Below, piece after piece: positions 35,592 to 44,112 of a DNA stretch of 64,000 nucleotides (the stretch's first letter is position 1; each line of letters begins with the position of its first letter). Source of the DNA: JABWAJ01 sp038323375 (GTDB lineage Bacteria > Bacteroidota > Bacteroidia > Chitinophagales > Saprospiraceae); assembly GCA_038323375.1 (NCBI GenBank), contig JBBQGV010000001.1, forward strand, positions 62,001 through 126,000, given 5' to 3'. Below the pieces are notes generated by a model. That model ran no database searches. It saw only the letters and a list, made by a program, of their open reading frames with translations, and had not been told where the DNA came from. The position numbers and the translations under genes were made by a program.

Positions 35592-35890
35592 TTTCCCGCA
35601 AAGGTCGCTAAGGATGGCGTGCTGCTTTGTGGGGGATTGTTTCCCGCAAAGAGTGGCGTCTTGCTTTGCGGACTTAGCGTACCCTTGGCGCCCTTTGCGG
35701 GAAATGGCCTCTAGCAAAAAACACAAAGGGTGGCGTCCTGCTTTGTGGGGAATTGTTTCCCGCAAAGGGCGCTAAGGTCTCGCAAAGGACGCAAAGGGTG
35801 GCGTCCTGCTTTGTGGGAAAGGGTCTCCCGCAAAGGGCGCTAAGGTCTCGCAAAGGGCGCTAAGGGTAGCGTCCTGCTTTGTGGGGAAGG
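35592..35890. repeat. degenerate tandem array, unit about 68 bp
   Basis: Units contain GGCGTCCTGCTTTGTGGG and CCCGCAAAGGGCGCTAAGG. The GGCGTC core recurs near 35615, 35654, 35732, 35800 and 35869, the last three spaced 68-69 bp. CCCGCAAAG and CTTTGnGGG halves are mutually inverted, so each unit can fold. The array fills the space between the helical protein and the TonB receptor end. There is no spacer variation of the CRISPR kind. Confidence 0.85.
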
Positions 35891-35923
35891 GCCTCTCGAA
35901 AAGGGGGATCAGAATCATCGCCT

Positions 35924-38182
35924 TTAAAAGAACAGTGTAAAAGAAGCGCGTCCAAAAAACGGCGTTCCCGACGTAAAGTGAATTTCTTCTACTGGTTCCA
36001 CCTCGTCAAACAAGCGGCTTTCCGTGGCAAACTGTGTTTCTTTCCAGCGGGTATTGAGCAGGTTTTGCAGGTTGAGACCGATTTCCCAATTCTTTTTGGT
36101 ATAATTCAGTTGCAGGTCAGCTACAAAATACCCTTTTGCGGCAATCGAATCGTCTTCGTTGGCGGGTCGGGTAGCGAGGTAGCGGTAGCGCAACGACCCG
36201 TTGAAACCTTCCGGGCCAACCAAGGTCAGGCCGCCCACGGTTGTAAATCTCGGGGCCAAAGGAATGAAGTTTTCCCCGTCCGGATCATCCACCGAACGCG
36301 GATTGGCCCAGTTCAGGTCAATATCGGCAAAAAGCCGGTCGGTAAGCTGGTACCTCGCCGAAAAATCTATCCCGTAGCGCTGCGAACGCCCGCTGGGTTC
36401 CACCACGCCTGCGTCGCCCACATACACAAACTCCTGCTCAAGCCAGAGGTACCATAACGAAGTGTTGATAAACAAACGCGGGATGGGTTTCCAGATAACG
36501 CCCAGATCAGAACCATACGCCGCAGGCAAGATGTCTTTCCCGTTTTGCGGCACCACCACGCGGGTGTCGTTGGAATGGAATCCCCGTCCGGTGTTCAGGA
36601 AAAACTGGAGCTTTTCATTAAGCGTATAATAGAAATTGATTTTTGGAGACAGGATACCGGCATTAGCGGAGCTTTTCTGGTTTTCCTGGAGCTGATCGGT
36701 GTAAGCGCTGTTGAAAAAATCGTACCGCAACCCAATGTTCATGGCAAAACGGCGCGAGAATTGAATGTTTTCGTCTGCATAGATTGCAAGGTTGGCTTCC
36801 TGCACATCGCCAAACTGGATCCGGCTTTTGGTTTCCGTGCGGTTCCGGCTGTTGGAAAGTTCCACATCCGCAACCAAATCCTGTCGGTACTGTACCCCAA
36901 TCGTCGTATTGGCTGAGGCATTGCCGATCCGGTTTGGGAAATTATAGCTGCCGTTGTAGCCAAACAAACTCCGGCCTTCTTTTTGCCGGATTTGGTCGCC
37001 GTTTACCGGATCATCGAGGAAAAATGTAAAATTGGAATAGAGCTCGAAGTTATAATTGGAATAAAAAACCTGGTTTTTGAACAAGCCGCCGTTGGCCGTT
37101 TGGGTAAGGAGTTGTGCGTTGAAGTTGGTGCGAGAGGTTTCTCCGCCTTCGGTGTCGTCAATTGCGCCAAAAAACGAAATATCGCCGTTTGCAACGGATC
37201 GGTCGGGAATTTGGCCGGAGTGATTCCAGCGCGACCAAAAGTGAGAGCCAGTCAGGCTGAGGCGGGAATTGGGCGTAATTTCACCACTGTAGCGAGCCTG
37301 AACATTTGCCCGGTTGAAATACTGCGGCGCATCGAAATAGCTGTCAGAATAGCTGTATTCACCGGCAATGTAGGCTGCGTGGCCGTTTTGACGGGATTCC
37401 TGGCTCAGTAGGTTTATCCCGGTGACCGCGCGTAGGGTATTGTATTGTCCACCTTCTATTTTTGCAAAATTGCGGTCGAGTACTTCCCGGGTTTTAAAAT
37501 CCACCCAACCTGCCGTCACAAAGTTGCCTTTATTCGCGTGGTAAGGCCCTTTTTCAAAATTAACCGCCTCCACCAATTCCGGAATGACGAAATGCAGGTC
37601 GGCATAACCCTGTCCATGAGCGTGCGAAACCATATTGACCGGCATGCCATCCACGGTTAGCCCGATGTCGGTGCCGTGGTCAATGTCAAAACCGCGAAGA
37701 AAAATTTGCTCTGCTTTGCCGCCGCCGGCGTGCTGCCCCATAAAAAGCCCGGGCACCATGCGCAAAATTTCCTGTGAGTTCACCACCGGGCGCAGCTTGA
37801 TGTCAATTTTGCTGATGTTTTGCTGGTTGTGGGCATTAAAGGAATGGACGATTACTTCATCCAAATCCACAGAGCCGTTGGTAAGATTGATGGTGAGGCG
37901 CGTAGTTTTGCCGGCAGTGATGGTAGCTTTTTCGGTACCAATTTCGTAGCCCAATAACGCAATCGTAAATGTAACCTCCCCTGTGGGAATGCCCCGGAGT
38001 TGAAACCGACCGGCTTCTTCGCTTACTGCGCCGAGGTCGCTGTTTTTAATAAAAATAACCGCATCGCTCAGCTGTTTTTGGGTTGCTGCATCGTAAACCA
38101 CACCTTCTAAGGTGCCGGTTTGTGCGAAAGAAAATAATGGCAATACCAGAAATGCAAACAGAATCAGGTGTAACTGCTTCAT
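35924..38182 (-). CDS. TonB-dependent outer-membrane receptor
   Basis: 752 residues. Signal peptide of about 20 residues (ending FSFAQ), a carboxypeptidase-regulatory-like domain to about residue 105 (GTLEGVVYDAATQKQLSDAVIF), a plug (LRMVPGLFMGQHAGGGKAEQIFLRGFDIDHGTDIGL, split here for display at DHG), and a beta-barrel ending in aromatic FTLFF. The DGMPVNMVSHAHGQGYADLH block is His-rich. It carries ligands across the outer membrane using TonB energy. No SusD partner is adjacent, so it is not a polysaccharide-utilisation pair; the ligand is unknown. Confidence 0.93.
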   Translation of the reverse strand: MKQLHLILFAFLVLPLFSFAQTGTLEGVVYDAATQKQLSDAVIFIKNSDLGAVSEEAGRFQLRGIPTGEVTFTIALLGYEIGTEKATITAGKTTRLTINLTNGSVDLDEVIVHSFNAHNQQNISKIDIKLRPVVNSQEILRMVPGLFMGQHAGGGKAEQIFLRGFDIDHGTDIGLTVDGMPVNMVSHAHGQGYADLHFVIPELVEAVNFEKGPYHANKGNFVTAGWVDFKTREVLDRNFAKIEGGQYNTLRAVTGINLLSQESRQNGHAAYIAGEYSYSDSYFDAPQYFNRANVQARYSGEITPNSRLSLTGSHFWSRWNHSGQIPDRSVANGDISFFGAIDDTEGGETSRTNFNAQLLTQTANGGLFKNQVFYSNYNFELYSNFTFFLDDPVNGDQIRQKEGRSLFGYNGSYNFPNRIGNASANTTIGVQYRQDLVADVELSNSRNRTETKSRIQFGDVQEANLAIYADENIQFSRRFAMNIGLRYDFFNSAYTDQLQENQKSSANAGILSPKINFYYTLNEKLQFFLNTGRGFHSNDTRVVVPQNGKDILPAAYGSDLGVIWKPIPRLFINTSLWYLWLEQEFVYVGDAGVVEPSGRSQRYGIDFSARYQLTDRLFADIDLNWANPRSVDDPDGENFIPLAPRFTTVGGLTLVGPEGFNGSLRYRYLATRPANEDDSIAAKGYFVADLQLNYTKKNWEIGLNLQNLLNTRWKETQFATESRLFDEVEPVEEIHFTSGTPFFGRASFTLFF

Positions 38183-38351
38183 AATCTTTTAAGTTATAAG
38201 GGTTCGTAATTGCCTTATACTTACGGGGGTTTTCGCATCCTGGTTTTTTGATTTCAAAAAAAAGCGGCGCTATCAGCACACTACGGGACATTTTCGCGCA
38301 ATGGATAGGTTTTTAAAACCTATGGTGTGGACACAAGTCGGTGCCGCCTGA

Positions 38352-38595
38352 AACATTGTTGATTTGTCACTCCCGCAGGTTTGTCACTCCCGCAGGGAAT
38401 CTGCAACAGCAGAAAGGCTTTTGAAGTGAATCCATGTGTAACATCGAAGATGATTTTCGCCCCTTTATCCTTCCCCAAAGAATCTGAAAAAGCCTGTAAA
38501 GCCGGGAGCGCTGTCGCGGATTCCCTGCGGGAATGACAAACAATGATGTGTTATGATACACTGCTCACGCTCAGCAGTAGCGGGAGTGACAGCAT
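38352..38595. repeat. inverted-repeat element with TTTGTCACTCCCGCAGGGAAT arms
   Basis: The left arm region has two direct TTTGTCACTCCCGCAGG copies (38374 and 38390). The right arm (about 38516-38545, GATTCCCTGCGGGAATGACAA) is their inverse, and a further AGCGGGAGTGACAGC lies at 38579. The intervening about 115 bp has no frame of note. It lies in the 437-bp gap between the TonB receptor start and the SDR end. Confidence 0.75.
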
Positions 38596-38619
38596 AAAAG
38601 AACAAAAGACAGACACCAA

Positions 38620-39411
38620 CTATCCCACTTCCCGTTTGCGGATGATCCCCGACAACACCCCCGGCAAAAAACGCTTCAGGTAGACGCCCAGGGTTTCTTT
38701 GCCGCCAATCACTACTTCTTCTTTTTCGGCTTCAATGACGCGCAGAGCCTTTATCGCGAACACGTCGGCAGGGATGCCGTTTCGGGTTTCTTCCGCCATG
38801 ACCTTGGTCGGAGTACCGTCGCCTTTCAGGGCATTGATGGTGACATTGGTTTGCACATAGCCGGGGCAGAGGATGGTGACTTTGAGGTTGTCCCGATAAA
38901 CTTCTGCTCGCAGGGTATCAAAAAAACCATGCAGGGCGTGTTTGGAAGCGGAATAAGCAGAACGTCCCGGAAACCCAACTTTGCCCATCACGCTGCTCAT
39001 CACCACAATTTGACCGGATTGGCGGGCCAGCATGAACGGCAATACTGCTTTAGTCATGGCAACTGTTCCTAAAAAATTGACCTCCAGAATGCGCTTGTCC
39101 ACTTCAAAAGCTGAGTCTTTGGCTAATGCGCGTTGCGAAATGCCGGCATTGTTCACGAGGATGTCTATTTGCTCCATAGCGGCAACTGCTTTTTGCACCG
39201 CTTCCGGAATGTGGTCAAACTGCGCAACGTCCAAAGGGAGGATCAGCACCTGCGGAGCACCCTGGCATTTGTTTTTGACGCGTTCCAGTTCGGCTTCGTT
39301 TCGGCTGGAAAGGATGAGCTTAGCGCCCCGGGCGGCAAAAGCATACGCTAAGTGTTCGCCGATGCCGGAGGATGCCCCGGTAATCCAGACTATTTTATTT
39401 TGGAAAGACAT
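38620..39411 (-). CDS. short-chain dehydrogenase/reductase
   Basis: 263 residues from ATG 39411 (MSFQNKIVWITGASSGIGEHL); a longer frame to 39510 is non-homologous. Cofactor loop TGASSGIG (11-18), NNAG (87-90), Ser140, and catalytic Tyr153/Lys157 (YSASK). The insertion VMGKVGFPGRSAYSASKHALHGFFDTLR resembles DHRS7-like SDRs that act on lipids or steroids, but substrate cannot be called. The stop is followed within 6 bases by GTGTCTGTCTTTT, which resembles the outer end of the palindromic elements at 14.3 and 26.5 kb. Confidence 0.85.
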   Translation of the reverse strand: MSFQNKIVWITGASSGIGEHLAYAFAARGAKLILSSRNEAELERVKNKCQGAPQVLILPLDVAQFDHIPEAVQKAVAAMEQIDILVNNAGISQRALAKDSAFEVDKRILEVNFLGTVAMTKAVLPFMLARQSGQIVVMSSVMGKVGFPGRSAYSASKHALHGFFDTLRAEVYRDNLKVTILCPGYVQTNVTINALKGDGTPTKVMAEETRNGIPADVFAIKALRVIEAEKEEVVIGGKETLGVYLKRFLPGVLSGIIRKREVG

Positions 39412-39535
39412 GCGGTTAGTATTTGACTTCAAAGTTCGCCATCCACCCTGAAATCCGGCATGCATCTCGATTTTTTTTCTTTGTTTTGCAACAGCAGGCA
39501 AGTTATACAAGTTATAAAGAGCAAATTCACTGAAG

Positions 39536-40027
39536 ATGAAAACGATCTATTTCGTGCGACACGCAAAATCGAGTTGGGGTCATCCCACGCTGCGCGATAT
39601 CGAACGCCCCCTGGAAGAACGGGGCTTGCGGGATGCGCCGTTTATGGCTAAGGTTTTGAAGAGCGAAGGCGCAGAACCCGATCTGTTGCTGTCAAGTCCG
39701 GCTACCCGCGCCTATTCCACCGCTTTGTATTTCGCAGATGCCTTTGAAATAGACCGCCGGGACGTACAATTGGAACCCCGGATATACGAAGCCTTTGCAG
39801 AAGATATTTTAGACATCATCAGCAAGCTTCCCGATGAAGCACATACCGTTTTGCTTTTTGGCCATAACCCTACGTTTACGACCATTGCCAATCGGTTTTC
39901 CAACAAATATATTGACAACGTACCGACCTGTGGCATTTTTAAAGTGGAAGCAAAGGTCAATTCCTGGAAAGAATTTAAAGCGCCGGCTGCCGTACTGACA
40001 GCGTTTCACTATCCCAAACAGTATTAG
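39536..40027 (+). CDS. SixA-like histidine phosphatase
   Basis: 163 residues of the phosphoglycerate-mutase-like fold: the catalytic RHA motif (FVRHAKSSWG, His9), SSPATRAYSTA, and the second catalytic His in LLFGHNPTFT. This is the compact form typical of SixA, a phosphohistidine phosphatase that removes phosphate from signalling His domains. The actual target is unknown. One base separates its stop from the GTG start of the lipoprotein. Confidence 0.85.
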   Translation: MKTIYFVRHAKSSWGHPTLRDIERPLEERGLRDAPFMAKVLKSEGAEPDLLLSSPATRAYSTALYFADAFEIDRRDVQLEPRIYEAFAEDILDIISKLPDEAHTVLLFGHNPTFTTIANRFSNKYIDNVPTCGIFKVEAKVNSWKEFKAPAAVLTAFHYPKQY

Positions 40028-40028
40028 C

Positions 40029-40352
40029 GTGTACGACCTGAAAAAAAGTATCTTTTTTATTGCAATTTGCCTGTTCTGCTTTGCCTGTGGTGCCGGAAAA
40101 GAAGCACCTGAGATCGAGGAAAGTAAATTAGTGCCGCTCCTTGTGGACGTCCATATTGCGGAAGTCGCCATCCAGGATGCCACAGCGACGGCGAAAGACA
40201 GCATTGCCGAGCTTTGGTATGGCTATGTTTTTAAACAGCACGGCGTGGAGCAGGAGTCCTTCGAACAAACCATGCGCGCACTGCGAAAAGACCCGAAACG
40301 AATCGGAAAATTGTATGAAAAAGTGCAGGAGGAGTTGGATAAACGCAAGTAG
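40029..40352 (+). CDS. DUF4296-like lipoprotein
   Basis: 107 residues starting at GTG 40029. The signal SIFFIAICLFCFAC ends in a lipobox with Cys20 as probable lipid site. The rest (LVPLLVDVHIAEVAIQDATA, LWYGYVFKQHGVEQESFEQTM, YEKVQEELDKRK) fits the DUF4296 pattern of Bacteroidota lipoproteins. Function unknown. Immediately downstream of the SixA-like gene and probably co-translated. No ATG is available in a better position. Confidence 0.75.
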   Translation: MYDLKKSIFFIAICLFCFACGAGKEAPEIEESKLVPLLVDVHIAEVAIQDATATAKDSIAELWYGYVFKQHGVEQESFEQTMRALRKDPKRIGKLYEKVQEELDKRK

Positions 40353-40439
40353 TGTAGATGGGGTAAAGTTGGCAGATTTACAGTTGGCAGTTGGCAGGAT
40401 TGCTCCGGATTATGATAAAAATAGGGGTCATTGAATAAC

Positions 40440-40500
40440 CATAATGAGTCTCGCTTTGCGCACCTTTGCGTGCCCTCTGCGCCCTTTGCGGGAAATTATT
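40440..40500. repeat. single copy related to the 35.6-kb tandem array
   Basis: CTCGCTTTGCGCACCTTTGC...GCGCCCTTTGCGGGAAAT shares the CGCAAAG/CTTTGCG words of the array at 35.6-35.9 kb. It lies in the gap between the lipoprotein and the convergent membrane protein. Confidence 0.55.
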
Positions 40501-40505
40501 GTGCT

Positions 40506-41105
40506 TCACCGAAATTCCAATCGCCACCGCCGCTTCACCGCCAAAATTCGAATCACCGTAATGAAACAAACCGTAATGACCATATTAAAAGAACGTTGTT
40601 CCAGACAGGATTCCAACAACAAGTACAAAATCCCGCCGGCAATACAAGCCGTTGCGTAGATCTCCTTCCGGAAAATAATCGGAATTTCATTGCACAAAAT
40701 ATCGCGCAACACCCCGCCGAATACCGCTGATACCGCGCCCATCAATACCGCAGCCATTGGACTAAGTCCTGCGTCCAAGGTTCTTTCCAATCCCAGGATC
40801 GTAAACAACCCGATGCCCATCGAATCAAACAAGAACATGGATTTTCGCATTTTTTGAAAACTGCCTTTGAAAATATGGCTCACCGGCACCGCCGCGACGA
40901 CCAACACCAAGTACCAGGTATTGGTAAGCCAGACCACTGGTTGCTTCCCGATTAGCAAATCGCGAAAGGTGCCGCCACCCACTGCCGTTGCCAGGGCGAT
41001 GACAAAAGCGCCAAAGACATCCAGCTTTTTCTCCATTGCCGCTAAGGCTCCACTCACAGCAAACAGAAAGGTTCCGGCAAAGCTGAAAAAATCAATCAGG
41101 TTCAT
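40506..41105 (-). CDS. YicG/UPF0126-type integral membrane protein
   Basis: 199 residues with about seven hydrophobic spans and two internally repeated halves, each with a GG.FRD or GG.LRD turn (GGGTFRDLLIG and FGGVLRDILCNEIPIIF). This is the UPF0126 family, related in fold to trimeric intracellular cation channels; some members are described as glycine transporters. Substrate here is inferred only. Divergent from the nuclease gene. Confidence 0.88.
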   Translation of the reverse strand: MNLIDFFSFAGTFLFAVSGALAAMEKKLDVFGAFVIALATAVGGGTFRDLLIGKQPVVWLTNTWYLVLVVAAVPVSHIFKGSFQKMRKSMFLFDSMGIGLFTILGLERTLDAGLSPMAAVLMGAVSAVFGGVLRDILCNEIPIIFRKEIYATACIAGGILYLLLESCLEQRSFNMVITVCFITVIRILAVKRRWRLEFR

Positions 41106-41179
41106 GTGGAAAATTTTGAAGGGGCAAATTAATGCCCGGTTGGAAGTTATGTAGTATTTTGGAACGAAAAAATGACTAA

Positions 41180-43879
41180 ATGACTATCCATTTCGGATTA
41201 CAATGGGACGATGCGGTTTGTCCGTTGCCACAACAAGCAACGGGCGATGAGGCGTGGATCGGGCCTTCCGGGCTTTTGCACCTGCTGGAAGCGGCTTTCG
41301 GCATGGGTGGCCACTCTTCTGACAACGAATATTTGCGCATCGGGCAATACCGGCAGGCGCTTACGGAGCATCTTGAAGCGGCCGCCACTGCGTTTTTCAA
41401 GGCCTCCTTTGAAGCAGATCAGTTTGCAACTGCAATCGAATTGTTACAACGCCGCGACGAATTGCTCCAGTCCGGCTGGAATTTTGAAGCGCACCCCGGC
41501 ATTCCGGAACGGTTGGCTTGCCTTGCCGCCATTGAGCAACGCATTCAGGAGCTTTCCGATTTCCTTCCCGGAATAGCAGACCGGTTTAAGGCTGTGCTGA
41601 CCACGATCGGTAAACGCCGCCATGCGATTTCCAAAATAGTTTTGAACGAACCGTTCGATTTCCTGCCATTGGTTTACCGACGCTTGCTTGCTAAATTACA
41701 GGAAAACGGCGTCACCCTCGAATCCATCCAACCGGCTGTTGTTTCAGAAGAAGATACAGATCTTGCTGTTTTGCAACGCGCATTGGCCGGACAATCCATA
41801 GAAAGAAGTCCTGCCCGCGGCGACGGCAGCCTCCTCCTGCTTCGTGGCAAACGCGACAGTGACCTGGCCGTTTTTACAGCCAAACTCCTGCGACAAAATA
41901 CTGCTTTTTGGCCTGCCTGCCTGATTCCGGACAAAAGTCGCCTGCTGGAAGACGCACTGATGCGCGAAGGGCAGCCAGCTATGGGCATCGTGTCGGCCTC
42001 CGCGGCGCGCCCGACTTTGCAGGTGCTGAAGTTAGTTACGGTTTTTCTGTGGAATCCGATAAACCCGTTCAAAGTGATGGAGTTTGTGTCTTTGGCTGTG
42101 AAACCTTTAGAAGAAGAATTGGCCAACGCCATTGCCGCCCTGATGGCCGAAATGCCGGGGATGTTGAGCGATTCCTGGAACTACACCATCGGGCGCTATT
42201 TTGAAGAATTGGAAAACCGCGCACAGGCAGACAGTTCCATCCGCATTGGGGAAATCCGGCGCCAATACCGCTTCTGGTTTGAACGCCGCCGCTACGATGT
42301 CCACCAGACCGTGCCCATCGAAGAAGTGATCGAGCTGTTTGATTACCTACATCTTTGGGCGCACCAGAGTTTTGATGCAGGCGGTAACCGCAATACGTCC
42401 TTTATTGTACTGGGAGAACAGGCCAAGCGCATCCGCGACCTGCTGCGTGCCTTGCCCGAAAAGCAACTGACACACCTCGAATTGGAACGGGTTGTGCGCA
42501 CGGTGTACGAACCCGCGCCAGCCCGACTTGTGGAACAGGAACGCGACGCGCTGATCTATTGCCACCAATCGGCAGCTCTGGCGGAGCCTGTGGAACAACT
42601 CCTGTGGTGGAATTTTACGCAGCGCGAAGCTGTACATTTTTTCTCCCGCTGGTACCCGGTTGAGCGCGATTATTTGGCAACCAAAAACATTCACTTAGAT
42701 ACGCCGCAGGATGAAAACCGGCTGACGGTGTGGCAACGGCAGCGGCCTTTTTTGCTGGCGCAACGCCAACTCGTGCTGGCCATCCCCGAATCGAGCGAAG
42801 GGCAGGCGCTGATGGCCCACCCGCTGCTCGGCGATATTGAAGCGGCCTTTGGCAAATTGGATCCGTTGATTTTTGACACAGATACTTTTAAAGGCGGGCC
42901 ATTGGCAAGTTTATTTGAATTGCCCCAGCGGCAGGCGGCCCGTTTGCGGCGGCTGGGGAAGCCGAAGCCGTTCCTGGAAATTGCCTCTGCGCACCGCTTG
43001 CAACGGCGCGATGAAGAAAATTTTTCCAGCTTAGAAACCCTTTTGTATTATCCCTACCAATGGGTGTTCCGGCACAAGATCAAACTCCGGAAATCTTCCA
43101 TTCTCAGCATTGTCAAGCCAAATACCTTGATGGGCAACCTGGCGCACCGGCTTTTTGAACGCCTGTTGAAATTGGAAATTGAAGCGCTCAGCAAAAGCGA
43201 GCTGGAGCGGTGGGTGGAAAAAGAAATCGTCGGGCTGCTGGCCAAAGAAGGCGCCGTGTTGCTGCTATACGGCATGGAGCCAGAGCGCGCCGGATTTGTC
43301 CGCAAGCTCAAATACGCCTCGTGGAGTTTGGTGTCGCTCATCCGGGAAAATGGCTGGAAAGTATTAGCTACGGAAAAACCACTAGAAGCGGGTTTCTTAG
43401 GCATCCAGCTCAACGGCCGAGCCGATGTCGTCCTCGAAAAAGACGGACAGCTCGCGGTGATTGACCTGAAATGGCGCGGCGCCCGCTACCGGGAGCAGTC
43501 CATCCGCAACGAAGAAGACCTACAATTGGCGCTCTATGCCCACCTAATCACCAACGACGAAAACCGGGCGCATACGGCCTATTTCATCATCGAAAACGGC
43601 CGCATGATTGCCCGCAACAACGAGGGGTTCAAAAATGTGCCAGCCGTTGTGCCCGGCAGCGACCACGTAGAAGTGCATGAGCGCATGATGAAACTCATGG
43701 AAGCCACTTACGAATGGCGCATGGCTCAAATCGCTCAAGGCCGCATCGAAATCCGCTGTACACAAACCCGCTTAGATTTAGAAGACGTGTACGGCGACAC
43801 GCTGCTCGATCTATTGGAAATGAAGCAGGAGGATGCTATGTTTGATGATTATCGGGTGTTGGTGAATTTGGTGGAGTAG
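41180..43879 (+). CDS. AddB-like PD-(D/E)XK nuclease with apparently inactive helicase-like N-terminus
   Basis: 899 residues. The C-terminal third has the PD-(D/E)XK core: GRADVVLEKDGQLAVIDLKWRG near residues 745-765, with Asp then D-x-K, and a QLALYAHLI helix. The front (WIGPSGLLHLLEAAFGMGG, FEADQFATAIELLQRRDELLQSGW) resembles AddB-type proteins, but I see no Walker A, so DNA unwinding would need a partner. AddB proteins form DNA-end-resection nucleases with UvrD-like AddA. No such helicase gene is in the window; the next gene is a broken WG-repeat. A defence or repair role is inference. Confidence 0.82.
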   Translation: MTIHFGLQWDDAVCPLPQQATGDEAWIGPSGLLHLLEAAFGMGGHSSDNEYLRIGQYRQALTEHLEAAATAFFKASFEADQFATAIELLQRRDELLQSGWNFEAHPGIPERLACLAAIEQRIQELSDFLPGIADRFKAVLTTIGKRRHAISKIVLNEPFDFLPLVYRRLLAKLQENGVTLESIQPAVVSEEDTDLAVLQRALAGQSIERSPARGDGSLLLLRGKRDSDLAVFTAKLLRQNTAFWPACLIPDKSRLLEDALMREGQPAMGIVSASAARPTLQVLKLVTVFLWNPINPFKVMEFVSLAVKPLEEELANAIAALMAEMPGMLSDSWNYTIGRYFEELENRAQADSSIRIGEIRRQYRFWFERRRYDVHQTVPIEEVIELFDYLHLWAHQSFDAGGNRNTSFIVLGEQAKRIRDLLRALPEKQLTHLELERVVRTVYEPAPARLVEQERDALIYCHQSAALAEPVEQLLWWNFTQREAVHFFSRWYPVERDYLATKNIHLDTPQDENRLTVWQRQRPFLLAQRQLVLAIPESSEGQALMAHPLLGDIEAAFGKLDPLIFDTDTFKGGPLASLFELPQRQAARLRRLGKPKPFLEIASAHRLQRRDEENFSSLETLLYYPYQWVFRHKIKLRKSSILSIVKPNTLMGNLAHRLFERLLKLEIEALSKSELERWVEKEIVGLLAKEGAVLLLYGMEPERAGFVRKLKYASWSLVSLIRENGWKVLATEKPLEAGFLGIQLNGRADVVLEKDGQLAVIDLKWRGARYREQSIRNEEDLQLALYAHLITNDENRAHTAYFIIENGRMIARNNEGFKNVPAVVPGSDHVEVHERMMKLMEATYEWRMAQIAQGRIEIRCTQTRLDLEDVYGDTLLDLLEMKQEDAMFDDYRVLVNLVE

Positions 43880-44112
43880 GGGAACGGAGAAGATGTTGCC
43901 ATAAAAAATGATCCGTATTACAAATTTTTCCGCCTGTTTTCAACTGTGCGGCTATTTCGCCGATTGTGGGGCATAGCCGCATCACGGAATCGAATGAAGA
44001 AGTAGGCAATGCCCGGTTGACAGGGGTGGCGCGACTGACTTCGGATTCTGGAAAACGTGTTTGGGTGCGTTTGGAAGATGGGGTTTTGTGCCAGAAATAA
44101 AATTTAGTGTTC

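Noticed and set aside
35592..35890. CRISPR array
   Set aside because: Units are about 68 bp, degenerate and adjoining, with no unique spacers of even length and no cas genes.
43901..44100. Plus-strand open stretch of about 66 codons ending at 44100 (NARLTGVARLTSDSGKRVWV...)
   Set aside because: It looks weakly coding-like but has no ATG start and ends just before the WG signal peptide. I cannot tell a remnant from chance.
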